From: Hymenopus coronatus
Lineage: Eukaryota; Arthropoda; Insecta; Mantodea; Hymenopodidae
Length of the DNA stretch: 64,000 nucleotides
Assembly (NCBI GenBank): GCA_030762935.1
Contig: CM060896.1
Span: forward strand, 11,112,001 to 11,176,000
Direction of reading: 5' to 3'
The number at the start of each line of letters is the position of its first letter. Position 1 is the stretch's first letter. Position numbers and translations under genes: made by a program. The notes beneath the pieces are model-generated. The model was not told the DNA's origin, did not search any database, and was given only the letters and a program-made list of their open reading frames with translations. Shown one piece after another: positions 21,421 through 33,521 of the stretch.

Positions 21421-22008
21421 TGATGTTACACTCGCATGACTTTCTCTAGCTGCTCTGCAAACCTCCTACTAAAGATTATTCTTCTTTGTACACAATGCTA
21501 ATGGAGATAAACATTAGCAGAATGTTATTACTTAGTTCCTAATAAGTAGAAGAGAATAAGGGAATGTGCTAAAGTGATTGTCAAATGTTTTAAAAGCTAT
21601 CGTTATGCGATTGTCATTGCAAATCACTTCTTTGCTTGGCCAGGAGTAGAACAAAAGAAAAACGGACACTTCCTGTCTGAGAAAAGTTTTAAGTACTTCA
21701 CAATTGAAACCAATAACAAGGAATATCTCGGAAACGGTTACCTCCACAACAAAAACGTAAAGGACAAAAACTGTGTGTTTTGTCATGAGGTATAATTTTT
21801 GTGTAGTACGTTTTTTTATATCTCTTACGGTTTAGCAGTTAAGCAAAATTCATCCAGAATAAAGAGGTCTTCAGAAGCTATTCCCAAAAAAATTCGAGAT
21901 ATACATTTTATTTCGGGCATAAATAGCTTTAATATACGGGATTTTAATCAAAATCGTTAGATCCATTTTTAAGAAAATCAAAATTTTCGAAATTTGTTCC
22001 ATGTAAAG

Positions 22009-22048
<40 letters not shown>

Positions 22049-22163
22049 TTCATGTCGCATCCTTGGAAGATACTAAACCTAAATACCAATTTTAGTATTT
22101 AACGGTCTTTTCGTTTTGGGGCTATGCTGTCCACAGACACACACGTGGACCTTTTTTTTTAAA
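21421..22163 (+). repeat. R element, subfamily B, outer copy (left part)
   Basis: Starts atctgatgttacactcgcat and reaches cacgtggacctttttttt, where the next copy is inserted. Its right part continues at 23040-23120 (gcttttttcggactcagggg). A poly-T run lies at 22011-22043. Confidence 0.85.
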
Positions 22164-23039
22164 TCTTATATGTTACACTGCATGACTTTCTCTAGCTGTT
22201 CTACAAACTTCATACATAAGATTCTTCTTCTTTCTGCACCTTGCTAATCGTGGTACTCATTAGCACAATATTCTTATTATTTAGTTCCGTATAAGTAGGA
22301 AGAAAACAAGGGAATACACTAGGCTAAACCAATAGTCAACTGCTTTAAAAGCTGTCGTTACGCAATTGTCATTACAAATCACTTCTTTTCTTGGCCAGGA
22401 GTAGAACAAAAGAAAAACTGACACTCCCGTCTGAAAAAAGTATAAGTACTTCACAACTGAAACTAATAACAATGAATACCTCAAAAACGGTAAGCTCCAC
22501 GAGAAAAATATATATGACGTAACTTGTGTATTTTAACAAGACCTAAATGTTTTATATAGTAAGTTTTTGTCTATCTCTTACGGTTTACTAGTTATGCCAA
22601 ATTAAGCAAAATTCATCCAGAATAAACAGGTCTTCAGAAGCTATTCCCAGAAAATTCAAGATATACATTTTATTTGTTAGGTAAATATCTGTAATATATG
22701 ATTTTTTAATCAAAATCGTTAGAGCCATTTATAAGAAAATCAAAATTTTCGAAAAAAGTTACATGTAAAGGGTAGTTTGGGGTGGGGGGATTTTTCTCAA
22801 AATCTTCCTGTCGTATCCCTGGAAGATACTAAACTTAAATACCAGGTTTAGTATTTTAGCTACTTTTAGTTTTTGAGTCATCGTGTTCACAGACACACCG
22901 ATCTTTTTCTGAGAATACTTTTTTTGGATACAGGGGACCCTAAAACATATATTTCCGGTGAAATCTCGGTATCGTTCTTTGGTGGATTGCAATACATTCT
23001 CTATACACTATGTAATAGTCCATATAGAGAAAGTAAAAA
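22164..23039 (+). repeat. R element, subfamily B, nested full-length copy
   Basis: Begins tcttatatgttacactgcat and ends gagaaagtaaaaa. The flanking A (22163) and T (23040) rejoin the outer copy's expected ...aaa|tgctttttt with no duplication. Confidence 0.85.
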
Positions 23040-23146
23040 TGCTTTTTTCGGACTCAGGGGACCCCAAAACATATATTTCCGGTGAAATCTCGGTATGGAA
23101 TTTTTGGTTGCAAAACACAAAATTTCATAGGTATCGCATAACGACC

Positions 23147-24012
23147 GTCTTTTACTTTCTCTATGCCGTATGTACAAAGTGCATTGTAGATAGAGAAGCT
23201 ATTATTGCACCCACAATTCGATATCGAGATTTCATCGGAGATACATGTTTTGAGTCTCCCTGAATCAAAAAAAAAAAAAAAAAAAAATCGGAAAACTGTG
23301 TGTCTATCTGTCTGTGGGTAGCATAGCTGAAACACGATAAGTCGGTCCAATACCAAGCTTAGTAATAATGTTGAATATCTTCCAAGGATGCGTCTCGAAC
23401 ATTTTTAAGAAAATCCCCACACCTCCAACTACCCTTTACATGGAACTTTTTTCGAAAATGTTTATTTTCTGAAAAATGGCTCTAACGATTTTGATTCAAA
23501 TGTCGTATGTTAAAGATATTTACCTAACAAATAAAATGTATATCTTGAACTTTCTGGGAATAGCCTCTGAAAACTACTTTATTCGAGATGAATTTGACGG
23601 AATTTTACATAACTGGTAAACCATAAGAGATGGACAAAAACTTACCACAGAGAAAATGTTGAGCACATTAAAACACACAATTTATGTTATATACATTTTT
23701 TTTCGTGGAGTTTGATCGTTTTTAAGATATTCCTTTTTTTAGCTTCAGTTTTGAAAAACTTATACTTTTCTCATACAGGAATTTGTCAACTCGTGTCCAT
23801 ACAAAGGAACTTCAGTCATATAGCAACCAGCTTTTGACTTCACTTTAACCTATGCTACTACCTTATTTCTCTTCTACTTACAAGGAAGCAAGTAATAAGA
23901 CTATTTGTGCTAATGTTTTCTCAATTAGCATGAAGTAAATAGAACCCTAAGCTTTTTAACAATACATTTTTGCAGAGATGTAGACAAAGTCATGTGAATG
24001 TAACACATTAGA
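23147..24012 (-). repeat. R element, reverse, full length
   Basis: Runs from cttttactttctctatgccg to gtcatgtgaatgtaacac, with a poly-A run at 23266-23287 beside the microsatellite slot, which holds almost no CA repeat here. Confidence 0.85.
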
Positions 24013-24014
24013 TT

Positions 24015-24437
24015 TTTTTCAAAAATGGCTGAAACGATTTTGATTAAAATACCGCATATTCAAGATATTTGCATGACAAATAAAAATGTATATCTTGAGT
24101 TTTCTGAGAATGGCCTCTGAAGACATGTTTATTCCGGATGAATTTAACTGCATTACTTGTAAACCGTAAGAATTAGACAAAAACTTGCTACAAATCTGCT
24201 TAAAACACAACTTGTTTTTATTTGATAGAGCTGACCCATTGCTATTTATTGGTCTCAGCTTTAAAATGTTTGACTATCGTTTTAGCGTAGTGTTTTCCTT
24301 CTAGATATAAGAATATAAATAATAAGATAATTTCTGCTAGTCTTCATCTCGATTGGCAAGAAGTAGATACAAGAATAAGCTTGTTAACAATTTGTTATTG
24401 AGATATAGAGAAAGTCGTGTAAATGGAACATATCAGA
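24015..24437 (-). repeat. R element, reverse, 5'-side half
   Basis: Starts at tcaaaaatggctgaaacg and ends at gtgtaaatggaacatatcag. The hairpin side is missing. Confidence 0.8.
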
Positions 24438-24499
24438 TTTTTTTTTAAATCCATGTAGTAAATTGACTTCTTTAATTGAGTGCATTGTCTTGTGTACGT

Positions 24500-24858
24500 T
24501 CGGCGAAACCAATAACAAGGAATGTCTCAAAAATGGGTCAACTCCACGAAAAAAATATATGACCTAAATTGTATATTTATCAGTAAATTTGTTTACCAAT
24601 TTTGCAACATTCAGCAGACTTTATTCAGAGGCTGTTCCCAGAAAATTCAGGATATGCATTTTGTCATGTAGATAGACATCTTTAATTGGTGGTATTTTAA
24701 TCAAAATTGTTAAAGCCATTTTTGTGAAATTAAAAATTTTCATGTGAAGGGCTTTGAAGGGGGGGGATTTTTCTCAACATCTTTGTGTTGCATTCTTGGA
24801 AGATTCTAAAATTAAATAAGTTTATTTTACAGAGTTTTTGTTTTTGGCTTATCGTGTT

Positions 24859-24890
<32 letters not shown>

Positions 24891-25031
24891 AACACACACA
24901 CCTTTTTGTAAAGACGTTTTTATACAGGGGACTCTAAAGCGTGTATTTCCGGTGAAATCTCGGTATCGTATTTGTGGGTGGAGTAAAATACCTTCTCTAC
25001 CTATGTAGGTACTATGCAGAGAGAGTAAAAT
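24500..25031 (+). repeat. R element, forward, 5'-truncated
   Basis: Starts at cggcgaaaccaataacaagg. The CA core at 24860-24900 is interrupted by aaacac units. Ends atgcagagagagtaaaat. Confidence 0.8.
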
Positions 25032-25334
25032 AGCATTTTAGAAACGGTTCGCGCGCTTGTATGTTTGTGTGTGTACATGTGTGAGTATTTATATGTACAT
25101 GTATATGTGTACATGTGTGTATGTGTGTTATGTACATGTGTGTATGTACGTGTGTGTACATTTATGTGTACATGTGTGTACCTGTGTATGTATGTGTGTA
25201 CCTGTGTGTATGCATGTGTGTATCTGTATATTTATGTGTACATGTATGTGTCTGTACATATGTATTTATATGTATGTGTGTATGTATGTATGTAGGACTG
25301 TGTGTCTGTATGTATGTGTGTGTCTGTGTGTATG

Positions 25335-25572
25335 TTTTTTGTAGTGTTTAACGCCCGCTTTTACTGCTCTGTCACTGCAGGCGATGACACTGATGATACA
25401 TGAAGATGGATACCCGGTGGAAAGAGATGGCGGGGGAAACCGGAGAACCCTGAGAAACCCTGCCCCTATTCCGCTTTGTCCATCACAAATCTCACATGCG
25501 GTCGCTTGGGACCGAATCCGGGCCGTCTAGGTGAGAGGCGAATGGTCTGACCACTCGGCCACGGCGCGGCCG
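25335..25572 (-). mobile_element. tRNA-headed SINE (second family) inside the microsatellite
   Basis: On the minus strand it reads cgcgccgtggccgagtggtc (A-box region), then cccggattcggtccc (B-box region). A unique body follows (ggggcagggtttctcagggt) and the 3' end is acactacaaaaaac. It is unlike the SINE at 8522. Tandem TG sequence lies on both sides, so it inserted after the array existed or the array grew around it. Confidence 0.8.
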
Positions 25573-26132
25573 TGTATGTCTGTGTATATGTGTGTATGTC
25601 TCTTTGTATATTTGTATGTGTATATGTGTGTGTCTGTGTATATGCTTGTATGTCTATGTGTATGTGTGTATGTCTATGTGTATGTCTTTGTGTTTGTATG
25701 TGTGTATATGTCTGTGTGTATGTGTGTCTGTCTGTGTGTATGTATGTTTGTCTGTGTGTGTATGTATGTCTGTCTGTGTGTATGTATGTTTGTCTGTGTG
25801 TGTATGTATGTCTGTATGTGTGTGTGTTTGCATGTGTGTATATGTCTGTGTGTATGTCTGTATGTTTGTGTGTGTGTGTGTTTGCATGTGTGTATATGTC
25901 TGTGTGTATGTGTGTATGTATGTCTGTCTGTATGTATGTATGTATGTATGTATGTATGTATGTATGTCTGTCTGTCTGTATGTATGTATGTATGTATGTA
26001 TGTATGTATGTATGTATGTATGTATGTATGTATGTATGTATGTATGTATGTATGTATGTATGTATGTATGTATGTATGTATGTATGTATGTATGTATGTA
26101 TGTATGTATGTATGTATGTATGTATGTATGTA

Positions 26133-26235
<103 letters not shown>

Positions 26236-26933
26236 ATGTATGTATGTATGTATGTATGTATGTATGTATGTATGTCTGTCTGTCTGTCTGTCTGTATGTA
26301 TGTATGTATGTATGTATGTATGTATGTATGTATGTATGTATGTATGTATGTATGTATGTATGTATGTATGTATGTATGTATGTATGTATGTATGTCTGTA
26401 TGTGTGTGTGTTTGCATGTGTGTAATGTCTGTATGTGTGTATGTCTGTATGTATGTATGTTTGCATGCGTGTATGTATGTGTGTATGTCTGTGTTTGTGT
26501 GTGTTTGCATGTGTGTATGTCTGTGTGTGTGTATGTCTGTGTGTATGTATGTTTGCATGTGTGTATGTGTCTGTGTGTATATGTGCGTATGCCTATGTGT
26601 GTGTATGTATGTCTATGTGAATATATTTGTATGTGTGTATATTTCTGTGTGTATGCATGTACCTGTGTGTATGTATGTCTGTATGTCTGTATGTATGTGT
26701 GTTGATGTATGCATGTGTGTGTATATGTATGCATGTCTGTGTGTATATGTGTGTATGTGTACTTCTGTGTGTATATGTGTTTGTGTATCTGTGTGTACTT
26801 CTGTGTGTATATATGTTTGTGTATGTCTGTGTGTGTACTTCTGTGTGTATATGTGTGTGTCTCTGTGTAGGTGTATGTGTGTGGTTCTGTGTTTATATGT
26901 GTGTGTATGTGTGTACTTCAGTGTGTGGGTGTC

Positions 26934-26986
<53 letters not shown>

Positions 26987-27194
26987 TTGTGTGTGTCTGT
27001 GTGCGTACTTGTGTGTGTGTTTGTGTATGTCTGTGTGCGTACTTGTGTGTGTGTTTTGTATGTCTGTGTGTATAAGTGTTTGCGTATGTCTATGTATGTG
27101 TATATGTCTGTGTATGTGTGTGTACTTCTGTGTGTATATATGTTTGTGAATGTGTGTGTACTTCTGTGTGTGTCTCTCTGTGAGTGTATGTGTG

Positions 27195-27700
27195 TACTTC
27201 TGTTGTTTATGTGTGCTTGTGTATGTGTGTGTACTTCTGTGTGTATGTGTTTGTGTATGTGTGTGTACTTCTGTGTGTATATGTGTTTGTGTATGTGTGT
27301 GTACTTCTGTGTGTATATGTGTTTGTGTATGTGTGTGTACTTCTGTGTGTATATATGTTTGTGTATGTGTGTGTACTTCTGTGTGTATATGTGTTTGTGT
27401 ATGTGTGTGTACTTCTGTGTGTATATGTGTTTGTGTATGTGTGTGTACTTCTGTGTGTATATGTGTTTGTGTATGTGTGTGTACTTCTGTGTGTATATGT
27501 GTTTGTGTATGTGTGTGTACTTCTGTGTGTATATGTGTTTGTGTATGTGTGTGTACTTCTGTGTGTATATGTGTTTGTGTATGTGTGTGTACTTCTGTGT
27601 GTATATGTGTTTGTGTATGTGTGTGTACTTCTGTGTGTATATGTGTTTGTGTATGTGTGTGTGTACTTCTGTGTGTATATGTGTTTGTGTATGTGTGTGT
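27195..27700 (+). repeat. 36-bp minisatellite
   Basis: The unit gtacttctgtgtgtatatgt followed by gtttgtgtatgtgtgt repeats about 14 times (for example starts at 27301 and 27337). A few units have tatata in place of tatatg. As 36 is a multiple of three, all frames stay open. Confidence 0.9.
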
Positions 27701-28044
27701 ATATGTGTTTATGTATGTCTGTGTGTATGTATGTCTGTGTATATGTGTTTATATATCACTGTGTATATGTCTGTGTGTGTGTGTGTATGTGGGAAGACGA
27801 TAGTTAAAGAAACAAAATCCGGTTAAATACCAACGTTTAAGTTCACAATGTTCCAAGTGTGCGTGCGACACGCAGATTTGAAACAAACCTCGTTCATTTC
27901 AATACTATAAACTATATCTTACATTGAACATTTTCCGAAAATGTTTACTGCAAATGTTGTTAACTCATGTACTGTTTTCGTTATTCTTTTATCATCTTTA
28001 ATGTTTATTATTAGATGCCACACACACGCACACACTGCCGTGGA

Positions 28045-28112
28045 GGAGAGGAAATAATCTGTGCTGGAGAAAAATCCTCGTCCCCAGCTGTGAATCGTAT
28101 CCGCAGTCGCAC
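28045..28112 (-). mobile_element. SINE fragment related to the 38.6-kb copy
   Basis: Shares gagaaaaatcctcgtcccca and gctgtgaatcg with the head and body junction of the SINE at 38546-38787. The rest is lost. Confidence 0.4.
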
Positions 28113-28599
28113 TACTGACGGTGGTCCTTGCAACATATTTCTTTGACAAAGAGCCTCTGAAGACGTCTTCATTCTCATGACTTTTGTATAACTGTCAAAC
28201 CGTACGATATATACAAAAACTTACAACACAAAAATTGTAGATCTCATTAAAACACACAATTTATGTTATTTACCTTTTATTTCCTTCTTAGAGTAAATCG
28301 TTTTCGAGATTTTCCAAGTTATGGATTTCAGTTTTAAACGGGAGATATCTTTCTTTTCGTCTCTCTTTTGTCTACTCTTAGAAAACAAAGGGTCAATTGT
28401 TTCACATAGCGACGGGCTTTAAAAGATTTGACTATCGTTTTATCATAGTGTATTTGCGTTGTACTTACAAGGAAACAGGTAATGAGACAAATTGTGCCAT
28501 TGTTTATCTTGATTGTGTTATTAAACAGCCTGATGTGGCACACGTGGTGTTCTCTAACCATCCTTCAAAAATATAGCCACAAAAGCCTATTCTTCATGT

Positions 28600-28755
28600 T
28601 AGTGGAAATGGTTGTCTGGCTATAGAGAAATGCACCTGCCTTAAGTGACAGTTAAATGTTTTAAGAGCTGGTTGGCACGTGATGGTGTAAAATTTCGGTC
28701 TCTTTGCAAGTCCAATGAGAAAACAAGCAACTGAATATCTCGGAAATTTAAATAA
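28600..28755 (+). repeat. Diverged R element fragment
   Basis: Keeps gtgacagttaaatgttttaa and gagctggttggcacgtgatg from the R 5' half. It is older than the intact copy that follows. Confidence 0.5.
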
Positions 28756-28763
28756 AAAAAAAA

Positions 28764-29619
28764 TCTGATGTGTTCCATTCACAAGACTTTCTCTACATCT
28801 CTGCAACAAATTGTTGTTAAAAAGCTTATGCTTCTATTTACTTCATGCTAAGTGAGAAAACATTAGCAGAAATAGTCTTACTACTTGCTTCCTTGTAAAT
28901 AGAAGCGAAATAAGGGAGTACCACAGGTTAAAGTGATAGTCAAAAGCTGGTTGCTATGTGACAGAAGTTCCTTTGTATGGTCACGAGTTGACAAATTCGT
29001 GTATGAGAAAAGTATAAGTGTTTTAAAGCTGAAACCAATAACAAGGAATACCTCAAAAACGATTAACTCCACGAAAAAATATGTACATGACATAAATTGC
29101 CTGTTTTATCGTGAATTTTTTGTGTAGTAAGTTTTTCTCTCTCTTACGGTTTACCAGTTATGCAAAATTCAATAAAAATCATCCAGAATAAAGAGGTCTT
29201 TGGAGGCTACTCCCAGAAAATTCGAGATAAAAATTTTATTTGTCAATATGTAAATATCTTAAATATATAAGATTTTAATCAAAGTTGTTAGTCATTTTTC
29301 AGAAAATCAAAAATTTCGACATTTTTTCCATGTAAAGGGTAATTTGGGATGGGGATATTCTTGAAAATCTTCATGTCGCATTCTTCGAAGGTACGAAACT
29401 TAAATCCAGGTTTGGTATTTAACGGTCCCTCTGTTTTTGAGCTATGCTGTCCACTTACACACAGTCGCGCGCACACGAACTTTTGTCCAAAAATGTTTTT
29501 TTTTTATTCAGGGGGCCCCAAAATATGTATTTCCGGTGAAAAACAGTATTGCATTTTGGGTGCAATACAATACCTTCTCTATGTACTAGGTACATAGTCC
29601 GTGTAGAGAAAGTATAAAT
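28764..29619 (+). repeat. R element, forward, best complete reference copy
   Basis: This copy defines the family. The 5' end tctgatgtgttccattcac is followed at +24 by the offset inverted motif gactttctctac, matched by gtagagaaagt at the 3' end. The body blocks run in the order ttaaaaagcttatgcttc, gaagcgaaataagggag, gctgaaaccaataacaagg, catccagaataaagaggtc, cagaaaattcgagataaa and ggtttggtatttaacgg. A short CA slot follows, then gggggccccaaaatatg, and last the hairpin around ctatgtactaggtacatag and gtagagaaagtataaat. No coding frame is conserved between copies, so it is a non-autonomous mobile element. The hairpin end, TC start and lack of target duplication suggest a Helitron/Helentron relative. 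Confidence 0.9.
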
Positions 29620-29704
29620 TAATTTAAATTAAATATTCATCTTGTGTAAGTTAAGATCTAGACCTCTCAGAAACATTTTAGAATGAAGTTTTGCTGTACA
29701 GTAA

Positions 29705-29880
29705 TTTTCATCGCGGGGGTACTGTGTTTGCCGCACATTCAAAAGATCCCGAGTTTGAATCTTGGTTAGGGTGTTTTCCCTTATCCTGAGAATACGAATA
29801 GCTTTAAACTCCAGGAACTCCGAGGTTATTTGAGCTATTTCATTCATGCTCGAATATGGTCTACGAGATTAAATGACGTT
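29705..29880 (+). mobile_element. Degenerate SINE (8522-type)
   Basis: Keeps cacattcaaaagatcccgag, the body gttttcccttatcctgagaa and the tail cattcatgctcgaatatgg. Part of the A-box region is deleted. Confidence 0.65.
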
Positions 29881-29899
29881 TAAATAATCACATGATGTA

Positions 29900-30302
29900 A
29901 TGTACAACATTTTATTCTTTTATGTACATCGTGATAATCGAGTTAAACGGTGGCCTGCAGTAAAACAAGAGAGAGATCAAGTGAAAAATGAGTTCCGTTT
30001 GACAAAAGTAAGTTAGAATTAAAACATTTATCCAAAACTATTTCTGATTTGGTCAAATGTGTAGTCTATCTCTTACGGTTATGCAAAGTTCAAGGTGGTT
30101 CCCAAAAAATTCAAGATAAACATTTTATGTAAATATCTTTAATATAAGGTCTTTCAAATAAAATCGTTAGAACTATTTTGTTTCCATGTAAAGGATAGTT
30201 TGCGTTAGGGGATTTTCTTGAATTTGTATCACACCCTTGGAAAATACTAAACTTAAATACCAAATTTGAGGTATAGAAAGTCATGTGAATATAACACGGT
30301 TG
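29900..30302 (+). repeat. Truncated R element plus a reverse 5' end
   Basis: The forward part (29900-30270) has several internal deletions and ends at accaaatttgagg. The last 30 bp (tatagaaagtcatgtgaata) is the reverse of an R 5' terminus. Confidence 0.65.
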
Positions 30303-30675
30303 TTTAAGGACCGGCCTACTTAAGTGAACAAGAGGCCTATAGACTTGCAGAAGACTGGGTAGAGAAAGATTTGAATTATGTGTTAGTTCTCACACTTTGT
30401 CATGACTATCGGGGAAAATATAAATGAAATTTTACCTTTGGCTGCTGGACTATGTGCCTTGAAGGAAACCGTGTTAGGCAACTTCTCTGCCTCGCCTGCG
30501 TCGCATACAGCAGACTCTCAAGGGGCGAAAGTTCGCCTCGACTGAACACCTGGCAAAAATTGGACTGCCAAACGTATTACTTTTAAATGCATATTCAATA
30601 TCTTATACATTTTAATTGTTATTACTGTATAGACAGTGTTATGTTTTCTAACCTCTTGTTGAATAAAAAAACAAA
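30303..30675. other. Unassigned sequence ending in a polyadenylation-like motif
   Basis: Not an R copy. It ends cttgttgaataaaaaaac just before the next R element, so it could be the 3' end of an old retroposed transcript. No coding domain recognised. Confidence 0.3.
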
Positions 30676-31455
30676 TCTGACATATTCCATTCGCACGACT
30701 TTCTCTACATCTCTAACAAACTACTGTTGAAAAGCTTATTCTTGTATCTACTTCATGATAGCCGAGATAAAATTACCAGAAACGGTTTTATTGCTTGCTA
30801 AAGCGATAGTCAAAATATTTTAAAAGCCGGTTGCTATGTAATTGACATTTCTTTGTTACCATGGCCAGGAGTTGACAAATTCTCGTATTAGAAAAGTGTG
30901 AGTATTTTAAAGCTGAAACGAATAGCAAGGAATATCTCGGAAACGGCCAGCTCTACCTAAAAAAACGTATATGACATAAATTATACGAGAGCTAATTTTT
31001 CAGTGTACTACGTTTTTGTGTATCGCCAAAATAAAGAGGTCTTCAGAGGCTATTCTCAGAAAACTCAAGATATACATTTTGTCACTAAATATCTTAAATA
31101 TACGATATTTTAATCAAAATCATTTGGGCCAATTTTAAGAAATCATAATTTTTGACAATTTTTCCATGTTAAAGGGTAGTTAGGGGTGGGGGATATTCTT
31201 CAAAATTTTCGAGTCGTATTCATGGGAGTTACTTAACTTATGTACCAAGTTTGGTATTTAACGGGCTTTTCATTTTCGAGGTGTCGGCGCATACACATAC
31301 ATCACAGACACACACATGGACATTTTTCTAAAAAAAAAATTATCGGCCTCAGGGGACCTCAAAACATATATTTCTGTGAAATCTCGGTATGGAATTTTTG
31401 GGTGGAACACACCTTCTCTCTACGTATTGCACATGCGGGTTAGAGAAAGTAAAAA
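30676..31455 (+). repeat. R element, forward, full length
   Basis: Starts tctgacatattccattcgca and ends gttagagaaagtaaaaact. Slightly short because of small deletions in the middle. Confidence 0.85.
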
Positions 31456-32589
31456 CTGACCGGCTTCAGTTGTGCTCTTCACATTTTGCTGATACCAGTA
31501 TATTTTGTGCAGCAGTTACATTTGATATGTCAATATAGATATTTTATCTGAAGCGTTAGAAAAACAAATTGTTTAAATATTTTTAAAAACAGCCTAAATA
31601 ATTTCATAAAGCTAATACGGCTATTGACAGTTCCAACCAGTCTGTAACAATATCCCCATTATGCGAGTGGCACATACAAAATGTTTAGATTTTATTGCAG
31701 ATGAAAGTTTAGAATGGAAAATACTTATTCCGAATATATGTAAAAGAATTTCCCTCATTTTGGGGTTATTTTTGGCTTATGGATTGCTACCAATATCTTA
31801 CTTAAAATTACAGCGCTATTCTAACGTTCTCGTACCATTTATGTTATATTATATTTGAGGGAATCATAAAAAATACTCCAGAGCAGTATTTCTGGATCTC
31901 CTAAGTGGAGCAAAGGGCATCGTTACGATGTTTCCATGATCGGAGTTGAATTTCTAGTTCGCCACTATGCGCCAGGGGTCGGCTCGTCACCCACAGATGG
32001 CACTGTAGGACGAAATCACGACTTGCGGATGCGAAATATCGCGAAGTTTTGCCCAGGAACCTTCTTCTTTCTAGGTATGGGGTTACACGGGACCACTGCC
32101 TTTAGTTCCCTTCCGAAGGAAGTCATGCTAAGGATTTTACTCTAGAACAGGGTAACTAGAAATGTTTTAGCACTTCACTATGTAAGTCTCACTAAATCTA
32201 AAATATAACCTTTGGATTAATACTTTAATTCTGCGGTTTATATATTTAAAGCTACACAAAAACAAATTCATAGGAACTTTTTAGTAATATTTAACAAAGA
32301 AATACAATACAACTGACGCCAGACTTTCTGAAAGCGTGACTTATGGAACAAAATACTTATATTATTTCCTAATCAAAATTTGTAATGAATTACTGGAAAA
32401 AATGAATATCTCTGTTTTTCAGACATTTCAATTAAAATTTAAAATAAATATAATTCAAATTAAAATTGGTGAAGCACATTATATTTGTGATATTTATATT
32501 AGCGTGATTAGTTTATCCATAGTTCTATATTAAATTTGGAAAGTTCTTATTTGTGTTCATGTTTTGTACTTACCTTTACATTCTCTTTA
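31456..32589. other. Longest non-R stretch left of the satellites; unassigned
   Basis: AT-rich sequence with short open frames at 31661-31858, 31936-32145 and 32336-32533, none with a recognisable domain or splice-bounded form. The 31936 frame lies in a locally GC-richer patch (31900-32110). No terminal repeats seen. Confidence 0.35.
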
Positions 32590-33436
32590 GTTTGTTCACT
32601 TGTTACTTAGTGTATAGAGAAGGTATTAATTATATTGCATCCTAAATGCGATACTGACATTTCACCGCAAATACATATTTTGAGACCCCTGAATAAAAAG
32701 TATTTTTAAGAAAAGGACCATGTGTGTCTGTACAGCATAGCTCAAAAACTAAAAGACCGTTAAATGCCAAATTGGTATTTAAGTTTTGTATCTTCCAAGG
32801 ATGCGACACGTTTTTCAAGAAAATCGCACACTCAAAATCACCCTTTACAAGGAAAAAGTTGAAAATGTTGTTTTCTAAAAGCTGTTCTAACGATTATGAT
32901 TGAAATACCGTATATTAAATCTATTCGCAACGCAAATCAAATGTATATTTTCAAATGCCTGTGAATAGCCTTTGAAGAGCACTTTATTCTGGTTGATTTT
33001 TGCAGAATTTTGCACAGCTGTTAAACCGTAAGAGAGAAAGAAAAACGTACTACACAAACATCTAGATCACGTTAAAACACACAATTTATGTCAAATGCAT
33101 TTTTGTTGTAGAGTGGACTATTTCCAAGATATTCCGTGTTATTGGTCTGTTCTAAAATACTTCTACTTTTCTCAGAGAGGAAGTGCCCGTTTTTCTTTTG
33201 TTCAACTCCTGGCCAAGCAAAGAAGCCAATTACATAACGATAGTTTTTAAAACATTTGACTATCGCTTTGCATAGTTGATTCCTTTAGTTCCCTCTTACT
33301 TATAAGGAACTAAGTAATAGATAGATGCTGCTAATGTTTATTGTGATTAGCGTGGTGTAGAAAGAAGAATAGTTTTTTTCTAACATGCCTGTTTGTAGAA
33401 CAGTTAGAGAAAGTCGTGCGGGTGTTGCACATCAGA
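32590..33436 (-). repeat. R element, reverse, subfamily B, full length
   Basis: Starts at tatagagaaggtattaatta and ends gtgttgcacatcaga. It has the subfamily B 5' region with gttcaactcctggccaagca. Confidence 0.85.
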
Positions 33437-33521
33437 TTTTTATATTCCATTATGTGCTATATAATCATACATGATTTTCATAAATAAATTTGGCTGAATT
33501 AGAAATTAATTTAGTGAAATA

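Noticed and set aside
28764..29619. R as an ordinary TIR transposon or MITE
   Set aside because: The shared inverted motif is offset differently from the two ends, and two nested insertions show no target duplication.
31936..32145. Possible small protein-coding gene of 69 codons
   Set aside because: No recognisable domain, no splice or promoter context, and surrounded by decayed sequence; left as unassigned.
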